Source of the DNA: an uncultured Bacillota bacterium | Lineage (GTDB): Bacteria; Bacillota; Clostridia; Oscillospirales; Oscillospiraceae | Assembly: GCA_947645675.1 (NCBI GenBank) | Contig: CANSDP010000004.1 | Coordinates: 28,418-92,417, forward strand | DNA length: 64,000 bases | Direction: 5' to 3' | In this document: piece by piece, positions 43,737-51,353 of the stretch | Layout: every line of letters begins with the position of its first letter | Numbering within the stretch: the first letter of the stretch is position 1 | The notes under the pieces: generated by a model | What the model was told of the DNA's origin: nothing | Databases searched by the model: none | What the model saw: only the letters and a program-made list of their open reading frames with translations | Position numbers and translations under genes: made by a program

Positions 43737-44417
43737 TTACTCATATAAAAAATCCAGAACGACCGGGTTAAACTCCTGCCAGTTCCGCCGGGCCACGAAG
43801 TGGTCGCCGGGAAGAATGACCAGTTGACTGCCAGGGATGGATTTGGCAATCAAACGGGTGTGTTTGTCCCGAATCATGTCCCTCTTCCCTGCCACGACCA
43901 GAGTTGACATGGACAGCGCGGACAAGGCTTTCGGGTTGATATGGGGCTGGGTGGTCATCAGGTCCAGCAGCTCCCACTTGGGCTGAGCCCTTTTGTCAAG
44001 TCTGCGGATGACCTGGAGCAGCCCCCAGCCCAAAACGATTGGCGCCTGGGTAGACAGCTTCACCCCCGAGGGGGACAGGTCGGCCCCGTTCAAAACCAGC
44101 TTTTCCACATAGTCTGGGTACTTCAGGGCGAACAGCAGGGCGATGTTGGCCCCGTCAGAGAAGCCCAGCAGGTGACAGCGACCGATCTCCCGGCTGTCCA
44201 AAAACCCTTTCAGGTCCTCGGCAAACTGCTCCAGGGTGAAAGGGGCTGTCCCCCGGGGGGACTGTCCGTGGCCCCGAGTGTCCAGGGCAATCACCTGATA
44301 CCGCTCCGAAAAGGGGGCCATCTGATGCTTGAAATAGGTGTGGTCCTCCCCGTTTCCGTGGAGCATCACCAGAGGGAAGCCCTGTCCGGCAATCATATAA
44401 TGAAGCTGAATATCCAT
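43737..44417 (-). CDS. Alpha/beta-fold hydrolase
   Basis: 226 aa. The nucleophile elbow GFSDGAN (Ser), a later Asp in GKRDMIRD and the His in GDHFV form the expected triad. The oxyanion segment is MLHGNGED near the N-terminus. The substrate is unknown; esterase/lipase-like. It begins 27 bp after addB on the same strand. Confidence 0.88.
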   Translation of the reverse strand: MDIQLHYMIAGQGFPLVMLHGNGEDHTYFKHQMAPFSERYQVIALDTRGHGQSPRGTAPFTLEQFAEDLKGFLDSREIGRCHLLGFSDGANIALLFALKYPDYVEKLVLNGADLSPSGVKLSTQAPIVLGWGLLQVIRRLDKRAQPKWELLDLMTTQPHINPKALSALSMSTLVVAGKRDMIRDKHTRLIAKSIPGSQLVILPGDHFVARRNWQEFNPVVLDFLYE

Positions 44418-44444
44418 CCTTCCTCCTGTTTACCACTCATTTTG

Positions 44445-47400
44445 TCATAGCTCCTTACCTATCTGTTCCCAAAATTCCTCGGCGCTCACATGAGACAGCC
44501 AGCGCTTGCAGTCGCCGCCCCGGCCCGGCTCGAAGTGGCAGGCGGCGGCGTAGTCGCAGAAGCGGCAGGCGTTTTTCTCCGGGCCCCGCCAGAAGGGGTC
44601 GGCGGCGATGCTGCCCCCGGCCAGCTCCTTACAGATGTCCTCCAGCACCCGCTGGACGTGCTTTCCCAGCTTGCCCAGCTGCTCGGCGGAGGCCAGGGCC
44701 TCCCCGGTGATCTCGCCGGTGGATTTTCTCACCTTCAGGGGCAGGAAGCGGAAGCCGTCCTCCCCCGTCTCCTCCATGGCCTCCAGCACCTGGGGGTCGT
44801 TCACCACCAGACCGCTGCGGGTCAGCTCCTTGTCCACCCTCTTCCGCAGCTCCTCGTCGCTGATGGACCGGCTGCCTCGGATGACCGCCTCCCGGGCGGG
44901 GAGGTAGAGCACGCCGTCCCCCTCCACCGGCAGGCCATAGAGGGCCTGTCCCTTCTCCTCCAGTGTGAAGAGGTAGAGGAGCATTTGCAGCCCCAGGCCG
45001 TTCCACACCTCGGTGAGGTCGAAGGACTTCCGCCCCGTCTTATAGTCCACCACCCGCAGGTGGAGCCGCCCGCCGTCCACCCAGCCATCCACCCGGTCCA
45101 CAAAGCCGGTGACGCTGATGGTCACGCCGTCGTGGGTGAACTCCACCGGGGGCAGGTCGCCCTTTTTCCCAAAGCCCAGCTCGAAGGAGATGGGCTTGAA
45201 CTTGGAACTGAACAGCTCCTCGGCCACATTCTCCACCACCGCCTGGATGGTCCTCAGCAGGCGGCGGAACAGATACTGGAACCGGGCGGACTGACCGTCC
45301 AGCCCCCCCAGCTCCTCGGCCACATAGCGGTCCACCGCCTCCCGGGTCAGCCTCCGCAGGCGTTTCCTCCGGGCGTCCGCGTCCTCCATACCGGGGATAG
45401 CGGTCTGGGCAAACATACCGTCCTGGAGGACATGTTCCAGCACATAGTGGACAAAGGTGCCGTACTCAGGAGCTGTAAAGCCAGCTGGCTTGCGGGGTTC
45501 TGCCGCCAGTCCGTAGCGCATGAAGTAGGAAAAGTGGCAGGACTTATACTTGTCCATCCGGGAGGCCGACATGGCCACCCGCCGTCCGTACAGCCGGTCC
45601 ACCGCCTGACGGGACAGCCTCCCCCGCTCCCACTGGGCGGCCCGGTCCAGCCGCGCTGTCTGCTCCGCAAAGCCGGGCAGCTCCTCCAGGGCCCTACGGG
45701 CGGTCCGGTCCCTGCCCGCCTGCTCCAAGGCGGGCAGGGGGGCCTCCAGACGGAAGGAGCCCTTCAGGTCCTCCTCCCGAAGGGGCCTCAGCCCCTCAAA
45801 GAGCCGTTCCAGCCGTCCCACCAGAAAGCTGGGCCGGCGCTCCTCTCCTACCAGTCCCTGGGCGGGCCAGGACACCACCAGCCTTTCACTAGGCCGGGCG
45901 CAGATTTGATAGATGGTAGTGATCTCCCGGTAGAGCAGATCCCGCTGGGACTGGGCCAGCTCCAGGCCATAGCCCGCCAGAAGGGAGCGGTCGTCGTCGG
46001 ACAGCAGGCCGGGGGCCGTCCCCACCTGGGGCAGGGAGGCGTCGTCCGCGCCCAGCAGGAACAGCACCTTGACCCGGTGCCCCGTCTGACGGGTGGTCTC
46101 CCCCGCCGTCACCCGGTCCAGGGAGACGGGGATGGTGCCCACCTCATACTGGGACAGCACCAGCTTGAACAGCTGAGCAAACTCCTCCAGCTCCATGGGG
46201 GCGTCCCCCAACAGGCGGGCGCACTGCTCCAGCGCGTCGCACAGGATGTTCCACAGCTGCCGGTACTCCTCCGCCAGAGCGGGCCGGCCCCGGCCGGTCA
46301 GGGTCTCCACCCGTTCCTCCAGCCGTTCAGGCAGGCCAGTCTCCTCCAAAAATGTGTAAAGGGAAACCGCCTGACCACGCCCTGTTTTCAAGGGGTTTTT
46401 CCGCAAGGTCTCCAACGGCCCGGACACCCGCCGCCGGGCCGCGTCCACCTGGGCCAGGAGGGCCCGGTCCCCATCCTCCCAGGTCCTGTTGTACCCCTTG
46501 GGGTGCCAGGACCAGTCCTTGCCCTGGGTCCACCGGCTGCCCCGGATGTCCCATTTCAGGACGTAGTTCTCCAGCAAATCCACCTCATCCCAGGACAGAC
46601 CGGTGAGGCCGGTTTTTAAGTATCGGAACACATCGTCGTACCGATATCCCCCCGCCACCGTGTCCAGGGCGGCGGTAACCAGGGCCAGCACCGGCTTTTC
46701 CAAAATATCCGTCATAGCGGAGGAGAACACCGGCACCCCGTACCGCCCAAAGACCGACTCTACCAGGTCCCGGTAGGCCCCGTAGCACCGGGCGGTCACT
46801 CCGATATCCCGGAAGCGGTATCCCCCCGACCGGACCAGCTGGAGAATGCGGGCGGCGGTCCACTCCACCTCCCCCCGGGGGTCGGAGGCCCGGAACAGCT
46901 CCACCGCCCCTTCGCAGGGCTCCGGGCGGAGGGCCTCCTCCCCAAACAGGGATTTTTCCAAATATATCAGCGGTTCGACCTTTCCGGCACAATGGCTGAC
47001 AAGGTGTTCCACCTCACAGATGATTCTCTCCTGTGCCGCCAGCCGAAGCAGAGTGGAGGCGGTCCGCCGGGCGGGGGAAAAGACGCCGCTCCCCCCCTCG
47101 TCCTCCTCCAGGTGGTCGCAGGTAAGGGTCACCGTCATACTCCGGGCCTGGCTCATGAGGACACGAAGCAGCTCCCCCTGTTGAGGGGTGAAGTCGGTGA
47201 AGCCGTCCAGCCACAGGTCCTTGCCATACCCCCAGCCGCAGGCGCGCAGCTTTTCCGCCGCCCGGGTGAGCCGGTCCCGAGGGTCCAGGGCGGTCTGTTC
47301 TGTCAGGGCCTGATACTCCCCAAAAATCAGCCCCAGGTCCCGGAGCTTGTCCCCTTCGGCGCCGGGGGAATCCTCCCCCGCCCGGACCAGGACCTCGGGA

Positions 47401-47786
47401 GGAACACAGCAGCTTTTCAGCTCATCCGCCGTGGCGATCAAAGCCGAGAGGAAGGCGGGCCGCTTGGAGGGGCGTCCATAGACCTTCAGGCCCGGAGCGG
47501 CTCCCTGCACCGCCCGGTGCATGAGAAGAAGCCGCCCCCCGGCGTCCAGTTCCTCCTCTCCCAGGCCTCCGGCGGCCTGAAAGATTCGGTTGGCCAGACG
47601 GCTGAAGGACAGCACCTCCGCCCGCAGATTGATCTGAGGCCCCCCCACCTTACACAGTGCCCGTTCCGTTTCATGGGACATCTGCTCCGGCGTCAGGAGG
47701 ACCTGGCCCTCCCCCGCCGCGCACAGACGTTCAAGGACAGCCGTGGTCTTTCCCGCGCCGGCGCGGCCAAGCAGCAGCTTAAACAT
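44445..47786 (-). CDS. addB: ATP-dependent nuclease subunit B (AddB)
   Basis: 1113 aa from the ATG at 47786, giving the conserved MFKLLLGRAGAGKTT; a TTG at 47810, preceded by AGGAGGTGAC, would add eight residues and cannot be excluded. An inactive helicase fold is followed by a C-terminal RecB-like nuclease with VVDYKTGRK. The 4Fe-4S cysteines are in CRFCDYAAACHF plus an upstream Cys. Partner of AddA. Confidence 0.95.
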   Translation of the reverse strand: MFKLLLGRAGAGKTTAVLERLCAAGEGQVLLTPEQMSHETERALCKVGGPQINLRAEVLSFSRLANRIFQAAGGLGEEELDAGGRLLLMHRAVQGAAPGLKVYGRPSKRPAFLSALIATADELKSCCVPPEVLVRAGEDSPGAEGDKLRDLGLIFGEYQALTEQTALDPRDRLTRAAEKLRACGWGYGKDLWLDGFTDFTPQQGELLRVLMSQARSMTVTLTCDHLEEDEGGSGVFSPARRTASTLLRLAAQERIICEVEHLVSHCAGKVEPLIYLEKSLFGEEALRPEPCEGAVELFRASDPRGEVEWTAARILQLVRSGGYRFRDIGVTARCYGAYRDLVESVFGRYGVPVFSSAMTDILEKPVLALVTAALDTVAGGYRYDDVFRYLKTGLTGLSWDEVDLLENYVLKWDIRGSRWTQGKDWSWHPKGYNRTWEDGDRALLAQVDAARRRVSGPLETLRKNPLKTGRGQAVSLYTFLEETGLPERLEERVETLTGRGRPALAEEYRQLWNILCDALEQCARLLGDAPMELEEFAQLFKLVLSQYEVGTIPVSLDRVTAGETTRQTGHRVKVLFLLGADDASLPQVGTAPGLLSDDDRSLLAGYGLELAQSQRDLLYREITTIYQICARPSERLVVSWPAQGLVGEERRPSFLVGRLERLFEGLRPLREEDLKGSFRLEAPLPALEQAGRDRTARRALEELPGFAEQTARLDRAAQWERGRLSRQAVDRLYGRRVAMSASRMDKYKSCHFSYFMRYGLAAEPRKPAGFTAPEYGTFVHYVLEHVLQDGMFAQTAIPGMEDADARRKRLRRLTREAVDRYVAEELGGLDGQSARFQYLFRRLLRTIQAVVENVAEELFSSKFKPISFELGFGKKGDLPPVEFTHDGVTISVTGFVDRVDGWVDGGRLHLRVVDYKTGRKSFDLTEVWNGLGLQMLLYLFTLEEKGQALYGLPVEGDGVLYLPAREAVIRGSRSISDEELRKRVDKELTRSGLVVNDPQVLEAMEETGEDGFRFLPLKVRKSTGEITGEALASAEQLGKLGKHVQRVLEDICKELAGGSIAADPFWRGPEKNACRFCDYAAACHFEPGRGGDCKRWLSHVSAEEFWEQIGKEL

Positions 47787-47820
47787 AGGGGCACCCTCTC
47801 TCCGTTTCAAGTCACCTCCT

Positions 47821-47849
47821 ATTATAAAGCCTCATTCTTCAATGTACAA
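47821..47849 (-). promoter_or_regulatory. Promoter of the addB-addA operon
   Basis: On the minus strand: TTGTAC (47849-47844), a 17-bp spacer and TATAAT (47826-47821), in the short gap after sigE. It allows vegetative expression of addB independent of the sporulation operon. Confidence 0.75.
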
Positions 47850-47858
47850 GAGATTTTT

Positions 47859-48581
47859 CTACATCATACGCACGATTTCCTTTTTCAGCCGGGCAATAAT
47901 CCGTTTTTCCAGCCGGGAGATGTAGGACTGGGAGATTCCCAGCTGGTCGGCCACCTCCTTTTGGGTGCACTCCCGCCGGCCATCCAGACCGAACCGGAGG
48001 GTAATGATGTGCCGCTCCCGCTCGTCCAGCTGCTCTATGGCCTGACGGAGGAGCTGGCGGTCCACGTCGGCCTCCAGAGGCTGGACCACCAGGTCCTCGT
48101 CGGTGCCCAGCACGTCGGACAGCAGCAGCTCATTGCCGTCCCAGTCGGTATTCAGCGGCTCGTCAAAGGACAGCTCTGTCTTCTGGTTGGCGGTTTTGCG
48201 GAGGTACATGAGAATCTCATTCTCAATGCACCGGCTGGCGTAGGTGGCCAGCTTGATGGCCTTGGCGGGCTGATAGGTGCCCACCGCCTTGATGAGGCCG
48301 ATGGTCCCGATGGAGATCAGATCCTCGATGTGGATGCCCGTGTTTTCAAAACGGCGGGCGATGTAGGCAACCAGTCGAAGATTGTGCTCAATGAGCAGGT
48401 TCCGGGCCTCCCGGTCCCCCTCACCCAGCCGCGCGATGAGCTTGGCCTCCTCCTCCCGCTTCAAGGGAGCGGGCAGGGTATCGCTGCCTCCGATGTACAT
48501 GATCTTGCCGGGCAGAGCCAGGCCCCACCGGGTCAGGAGAGCGGACATGCGCTCTCGAAATTTTATGTAAACTTCCTTCAT
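47859..48581 (-). CDS. sigE: Sporulation sigma factor SigE
   Basis: 240 aa from the ATG at 48581 (AGAGGTG 6 bp upstream). A roughly 30-residue pro-sequence is followed by sigma region 2 ([52 protein letters not shown]) and region 4 with the helix-turn-helix [22 protein letters not shown]. It is made inactive and processed in the mother cell by SpoIIGA, encoded just upstream. Confidence 0.96.
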   Translation of the reverse strand: MKEVYIKFRERMSALLTRWGLALPGKIMYIGGSDTLPAPLKREEEAKLIARLGEGDREARNLLIEHNLRLVAYIARRFENTGIHIEDLISIGTIGLIKAVGTYQPAKAIKLATYASRCIENEILMYLRKTANQKTELSFDEPLNTDWDGNELLLSDVLGTDEDLVVQPLEADVDRQLLRQAIEQLDERERHIITLRFGLDGRRECTQKEVADQLGISQSYISRLEKRIIARLKKEIVRMM

Positions 48582-48600
48582 GAAAATCACCTCTTACCTT

Positions 48601-49461
48601 TTACATTGGCCCAATGAGCGCCTGATACCCGCCCCCATCAGACACAGGGGTGGGGGACAGCGCCACCAAAGCGGGGCCCCGCCCCTTCCCGTTGAGCTCC
48701 AGCCCGTCCACCCGAATGGCCAGGAGCAGCCCCCGGTCCACCCCCACGCTGCGGTAGGGCAGCAGACGGAACCGGCCCCGCCACTCCCCCGTCCCCAGCC
48801 GGGTCATGGCTCCGGCGGGGTCCCGCAGGTCGGCGGGGCCTGGGGCGCGGTCTCTGGGGAACAGTGGTCGGGCCCGCTCCCCCTCGGCCACCATCACCGG
48901 ACGGCCCGTCGCCGGGTCAGTGAGGGTGTTTCCGGTATCCACCAGGGCGGTGAGGGACACCGACCGCTCCCCCAGCCACAGTCTGGCGGAGGTCAGCTCT
49001 CCGCTGGCGGCGCTGTGCCGGGCCAGCCGCTGGAACACCAGGGTGAGCACACCGTAGCACACCGCCGCCGACAGCAGCACCACCTTGATGTCCAGGGCGG
49101 AGTAAAACACCCCGTTACCCAGGGCCAGCCCTGTCCCGCCCAGCAGACCGATGGCCACCACCCCGCCCCCAAAGGCGCAGGTCAGGGCGATGAACAGCAC
49201 CCCCTGGCGCAGCAGACGGCGGCTGCCCCCATAGGAGACCAGCATCATCAGGGCAGCGGAGGCCAGACGGCACAGGGGATGGCTGAGGAAGCCCAGTCCG
49301 GGCAGAAAAATCGCCACCGCGTACATCCCCCCCAGCGCCGCCCCCAGGGCGAAGCGCCCCCGTCTCAGGGGCTCCCCCGCCAGGCGGGCCGCCGCCAGGA
49401 TCAGCAGGTAGTCGATGACGGCGTTGAGAAGAAACAGCGTATCCACATAAATGACGGTCAC
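48601..49461 (-). CDS. spoIIGA: Pro-sigma-E processing protease SpoIIGA
   Basis: 286 aa from a GTG after GGAGGTGAGG. Five N-terminal membrane helices (about 1-150) are followed by an aspartic-protease-like domain with the active Asp in TALVDTGNTLTDP. The C-terminal sequence GLELNGKGRGPALVAL fits the family. It is activated by SpoIIR from the forespore and cleaves pro-SigE. It lies 19 bp before sigE, the standard operon. Confidence 0.94.
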   Translation of the reverse strand: MTVIYVDTLFLLNAVIDYLLILAAARLAGEPLRRGRFALGAALGGMYAVAIFLPGLGFLSHPLCRLASAALMMLVSYGGSRRLLRQGVLFIALTCAFGGGVVAIGLLGGTGLALGNGVFYSALDIKVVLLSAAVCYGVLTLVFQRLARHSAASGELTSARLWLGERSVSLTALVDTGNTLTDPATGRPVMVAEGERARPLFPRDRAPGPADLRDPAGAMTRLGTGEWRGRFRLLPYRSVGVDRGLLLAIRVDGLELNGKGRGPALVALSPTPVSDGGGYQALIGPM

Positions 49462-49488
49462 GACCTCACCTCCCCCCGCACGGTACGG

Positions 49489-49512
49489 CGGGCGGCCACA
49501 GGCCGCCCCTAC
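49489..49512. repeat. Short dispersed repeat upstream of spoIIGA
   Basis: Contains the core GGGCGGCCACAGGCCGCCCC and matches 15719-15743. It lies between the putative promoter and the spoIIGA start. Confidence 0.55.
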
Positions 49513-49522
49513 AACACGTCCT

Positions 49523-49528
49523 ATTATA
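49523..49528 (-). promoter_or_regulatory. Putative -10 box of spoIIGA-sigE
   Basis: TATAAT on the minus strand at 49528-49523. No standard -35 at 17 bp was seen. Spo0A-dependent spoIIG promoters have unusual spacing, but no clear TGTCGAA-type 0A box was found in the 120 bp upstream. Confidence 0.4.
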
Positions 49529-49643
49529 AGAGTCTGGCGGGGAAAAAGCGGTCAGAATTTTGCTGAGGATTCCGGGGGAATTTTGCCAGCCTTATTCTCG
49601 CTCCTTTTCTTTACCGCCTGTTCGTTTACCCTTAAAACAGGTT

Positions 49644-49671
49644 TTAGCCTCCCTCATATGAGGGAGGCTAA
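49644..49671. repeat. Perfect 28-bp palindrome covering the end of rnmV
   Basis: TTAGCCTCCCTCAT joined directly to its reverse complement, followed by AAGATTTTTT on the plus strand. The last codons and stop of rnmV lie inside it. It shares CCTCCCTC/GAGGGAGG with the repeat family at 31876 and 50255. Confidence 0.7.
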
Positions 49672-50250
49672 GATTTTTTCCACCTCTTCCCGGCTGTAGC
49701 AGCCGTTCAGCACAGCCAACAGAGCATTGGCGGACATATGCTCTGGAAGCTCCAGCTGCTTCAAAAGGGCTTGCCGCTTTTCGGCGCTCCCCGCCCCCCC
49801 GGACAGTCCGGCGGCGAAGAGGCCGGCCTTGGTGAGGGCCGGACCGCCGGGGCGCTCCGGGGCACTCTCCTCTAAAAAGGTGGCCCCCGCCCGGCGGAGG
49901 ACGTCCTCCAGAACCGAGGGCGGCATCCCCTCCACCCCCAGCTTGCCCTCCTTCCCGGCCTTGCGCTTCCGGCGCTCCTTGCCGTAGACGTCCGGGATGT
50001 AGGCGTGCTTCAAAAGCCGGGCCGGAACGGTCCCCTTGATCCGGTTTCGGATGACGAATCCCGCCCCGTCTGAGTCGGTAAGGACGATCAGCCCCCGCCG
50101 CTGGGCCGCCCGCTGGAGGAGGGCCATTTTTTCCAAGTCCTTGAAAATTTGAAAGCCCCCCGTCTCCAGAATCAGCGTGTCTACAACCTGAGACAGAGTA
50201 TTTTTATCGTACCGGCCCTCGACAACGATGGCCTCTTGGATGTGCAGCAT
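49654..50250 (-). CDS. rnmV: Ribonuclease M5 (TOPRIM, 5S rRNA maturation)
   Basis: 198 aa from the ATG at 50250. The TOPRIM domain (about 1-100) has VVEGRYDKN with the catalytic Glu and the metal-binding LTDSDGAGFVIRN. The C-terminal part with RRAGATF and the final helix is typical of M5. It removes the 5S rRNA precursor ends together with L18. The GGAGGG ribosome binding site lies inside a dispersed repeat. It is downstream of holA. Confidence 0.9.
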   Translation of the reverse strand: MLHIQEAIVVEGRYDKNTLSQVVDTLILETGGFQIFKDLEKMALLQRAAQRRGLIVLTDSDGAGFVIRNRIKGTVPARLLKHAYIPDVYGKERRKRKAGKEGKLGVEGMPPSVLEDVLRRAGATFLEESAPERPGGPALTKAGLFAAGLSGGAGSAEKRQALLKQLELPEHMSANALLAVLNGCYSREEVEKILASLI

Positions 50251-50254
50251 GAAT

Positions 50255-50303
50255 ACTCCCTCCGTCACGCCTGCGGCGTGCCACCTCCCTCAAGGAGGGA
50301 GGC
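50255..50303. repeat. Dispersed repeat (GAGGGAGG family) between holA and rnmV
   Basis: On the minus strand it reads as hairpin GCCTCCCTCCTTGAGGGAGG, then CACGCC-GCAG-GCGTG, then ACGGAGGGAGT. It matches the first 45 bp of the repeat at 31876. Its GGAGGG is the only ribosome binding site for rnmV. Confidence 0.7.
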
Positions 50304-50306
50304 TTT

Positions 50307-51341
50307 TTATGTCGCGTTGGCCAGCTCCAGCAGGAGGGTGGTCAGCAGCTCCTTGGGGTCCTGGCCGGTAGACTTCATCGCCAGGTCGGTCTGGGCGCAT
50401 CGGGTGACGGCCCTCCGGCACCAGGGCAGAGAGAACCGCCGCGCGCTGACCATCAGCCGGTCGGCGGGGTAGCGCATTCCCCACAGCTGGGCCACCCAGG
50501 CGGCGTTCCGCCGTCCGTCCAAGGCCAGCCGGGCGGAGTAGAGCTGCCGCAGCTGCTTGCTCAGGGCGCTGAGGATCTCATAGGGGCTCTTCTGCATCTG
50601 ATAGAGCTCCCCCAGAATTTTCGCCGCCTTGTCATAGTTCTTCTCCCCGATGGCGTCGGCAATGCGAAAGACCACCGCGTCCAGCTGAGGGGTGGCCACC
50701 GCCTCGATATCCGCCCGGGTGATGGCGGTACCCTTGGCGTAGGCCCCGATCTTTCCAATCTCCTGTTGGAGGTTGTGCATCAGGTCGCCGCACAGGAAGA
50801 TCAACTCCCCGCACAGCCGGGGGTCGATCTCCTTGCCCAGGGCCTTGAAGTGGCGGCGGACCCAGTCGGTCAGCTCCCGCTGGCCCTGCCGGACAAAGTT
50901 CACCGCTGTACCGCTTTTTTTCACCGTCTGGGCCAGCTTGGTCCGGGCGTCCGGCTTGTAGTCGATGAGGTCATAGAGAAACACCAGACAGCAGTAGTCG
51001 GGCAGGTTGGACAAAATGCGGATGTACTCCTCCCGGTCCCGTTCTCCCGCCTTGAACAGGTCGTAGTCGGTGACCAGGACCAGGGTCCGTTCCGCCATCA
51101 TGGGCAGGCAGTCCACCGCCTCCTCCAGGGCGTGGGGGTTCATCCCCTTGGCGTCCAGGTCATGGCGGTTGAACTCCCCGAGCCCGCCGGTGAGAAGGGT
51201 ATCCCGAAGCTTGTCCAGATAGTAGTCCCGCAGGTAGGTCTCCTCCCCGTGGAAGATGTACAGCCGCCCCGGCTTCCCGGCGGACAGGTCCTTTTTCAGC
51301 GTTTCAAAGCCGGAGGTATCTGGCTTATTTTTGGGCGGCAT
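50307..51341 (-). CDS. holA: DNA polymerase III delta subunit
   Basis: 344 aa. Three-domain clamp-loader subunit with the N-terminal GRLYIFHGEETYLRDYYLDKLR, the DLIDYKPDARTKLAQ segment and the C-terminal collar domain. Delta opens the beta clamp during loading. It directly follows comEC (12 bp), a common Firmicutes order. Confidence 0.93.
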   Translation of the reverse strand: MPPKNKPDTSGFETLKKDLSAGKPGRLYIFHGEETYLRDYYLDKLRDTLLTGGLGEFNRHDLDAKGMNPHALEEAVDCLPMMAERTLVLVTDYDLFKAGERDREEYIRILSNLPDYCCLVFLYDLIDYKPDARTKLAQTVKKSGTAVNFVRQGQRELTDWVRRHFKALGKEIDPRLCGELIFLCGDLMHNLQQEIGKIGAYAKGTAITRADIEAVATPQLDAVVFRIADAIGEKNYDKAAKILGELYQMQKSPYEILSALSKQLRQLYSARLALDGRRNAAWVAQLWGMRYPADRLMVSARRFSLPWCRRAVTRCAQTDLAMKSTGQDPKELLTTLLLELANAT

Positions 51342-51353
51342 AGCCGGTCCCCC

